13,316 bases of DNA from Patescibacteria group bacterium AH-259-L07 (GTDB taxonomy: Bacteria; Patescibacteriota; Patescibacteriia; UBA2591; UBA6264), in the NCBI GenBank assembly GCA_027718005.1, contig JALLOP010000036.1:1-13316 (forward strand). Direction: 5' to 3'. Within the stretch, counting starts at the first letter, position 1; every line of letters starts with the position of its first letter. The position numbers and the translations under genes are program-made. The notes under the pieces are model-generated. The model had not been told where the DNA came from. It did not search any database and worked only from the letters and a program-made list of their open reading frames with translations. Shown here piece by piece: positions 13,098-13,316 of the stretch.

Positions 13098-13133
13098 CTC
13101 CGAGAACCGATCTCCCCTTGGAGGTCGGGTCTC
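13098..13133 (-). repeat. Hairpin leader element before the glutaredoxin gene
   Basis: Arms 13102-13115 and 13120-13133 around loop CCTT pair at 12 of 14 positions. The element aligns base for base with the one before the DisA_N gene and sits at the same distance from the ATG, ending in GGAGAGGG, which serves as or overlaps the Shine-Dalgarno. Confidence 0.82.
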
Positions 13134-13148
13134 TCTATTTATTAGGAC

Positions 13149-13226
13149 ATGTGCCTTCGGCACATAACTAATTTCAGAATCTTGGGAAAATCCTTAAAAT
13201 TGTTAATTTCAGGATTTTCCAGATTC
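13149..13226 (-). promoter_or_regulatory. Two further hairpins in the glutaredoxin leader
   Basis: ATGTGCC-TTC-GGCACAT (13149-13165) is a seven-pair stem with a short loop. GAATCT plus GGAAAATCCT (13177-13182, 13185-13194) pair with AGGATTTTCC plus AGATTC (13211-13226), a 16-pair stem with a two-base bulge and a 16-base loop. Neither has a T run on the minus strand, so they are not obvious terminators. The large stem would start almost at the predicted transcription start (near 13224). Confidence 0.6.
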
Positions 13227-13230
13227 CTCA

Positions 13231-13259
13231 ATTATAAGATAATTACTATTTTTATACAA
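13231..13259 (-). promoter_or_regulatory. Glutaredoxin promoter
   Basis: On the minus strand, -35 TTGTAT (13259-13254), 17-base spacer, perfect -10 TATAAT (13236-13231). It directly follows the terminator of the upstream gene and gives a leader of about 135 bases. Confidence 0.7.
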
Positions 13260-13278
13260 TATAATATAACACTTTTTC

Positions 13279-13316
13279 AAAAAAAAACAAACCCCAGATG
13301 AAATTGTTCCATCTGG
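13279..13316 (-). terminator. Terminator of a gene lying outside the window
   Basis: On the minus strand, CCAGATG-GAACAATTT-CATCTGG forms a seven-pair stem, followed by GGTTTG and nine T. The gene it ends must lie to the right of the window; the stem may extend beyond the edge. Confidence 0.8.

Noticed and set aside
13177..13226. Terminator for a plus-strand gene
   Set aside because: No plus-strand gene precedes it and no T run follows the stem on either strand.

Overview
This 13.3 kb, AT-rich window has eleven complete protein genes and one cut-off gene, all read from the minus strand. Standard code fits: ten complete genes end in TAA or TAG, one (mreB) ends in TGA, and no in-frame TGA is needed. 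Compact housekeeping genes, numerous hairpin repeats rich in GCGAAGCGAG-type sequence, short AT-rich repeat spacers and the gene types (homodimeric glycyl-tRNA synthetase, a lone DisA_N-domain protein, a DUF4015-type putative glycoside hydrolase) suggest a Patescibacteria/CPR genome, probably Parcubacteria-like. That placement is inference, since there is no rRNA marker here.

Layout, right to left (the direction of transcription). At 13279-13316 lies the terminator of a gene outside the window. A promoter (13231-13259) and a leader of three hairpins then serve a glutaredoxin (12856-13089). A second promoter precedes an HD-domain protein, a DisA_N (diadenylate cyclase-type) protein, a membrane-anchored DUF4015 protein and rbfA, closed by a strong terminator at 9794-9850. 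ftsH follows as a single-gene unit (7810-9711), then a PIN-domain protein (6885-7607) with a near-consensus promoter, a structured leader and its own terminator. Next is glyS, with an M16 zinc protease and an AI-2E/PerM-type transporter downstream (2830-6727). A near-consensus promoter drives mreB and a translationally coupled GT4 glycosyltransferase (535-2651), ending at a terminator at 314-350. At the left edge a near-leaderless promoter starts holB (DNA polymerase III delta prime), which runs off the window.

Together the genes cover replication (holB), translation (glyS, rbfA), cell shape and envelope (mreB, GT4, DUF4015 protein), membrane proteostasis (ftsH, M16), redox (glutaredoxin) and probable nucleotide signalling or RNA processing (HD plus DisA_N, PIN).

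The most notable features are these. (1) Palindromic repeats lie in frame inside two real genes, holB and the M16 protease, as Rickettsia palindromic elements do. (2) Two different leader cassettes are each duplicated directly in front of start codons: one at mreB and M16, and a hairpin with a Shine-Dalgarno-like sequence at the glutaredoxin and DisA_N genes. (3) The neighbouring DisA_N and HD proteins each have one substituted signature residue, making them a candidate non-canonical nucleotide-signalling pair.
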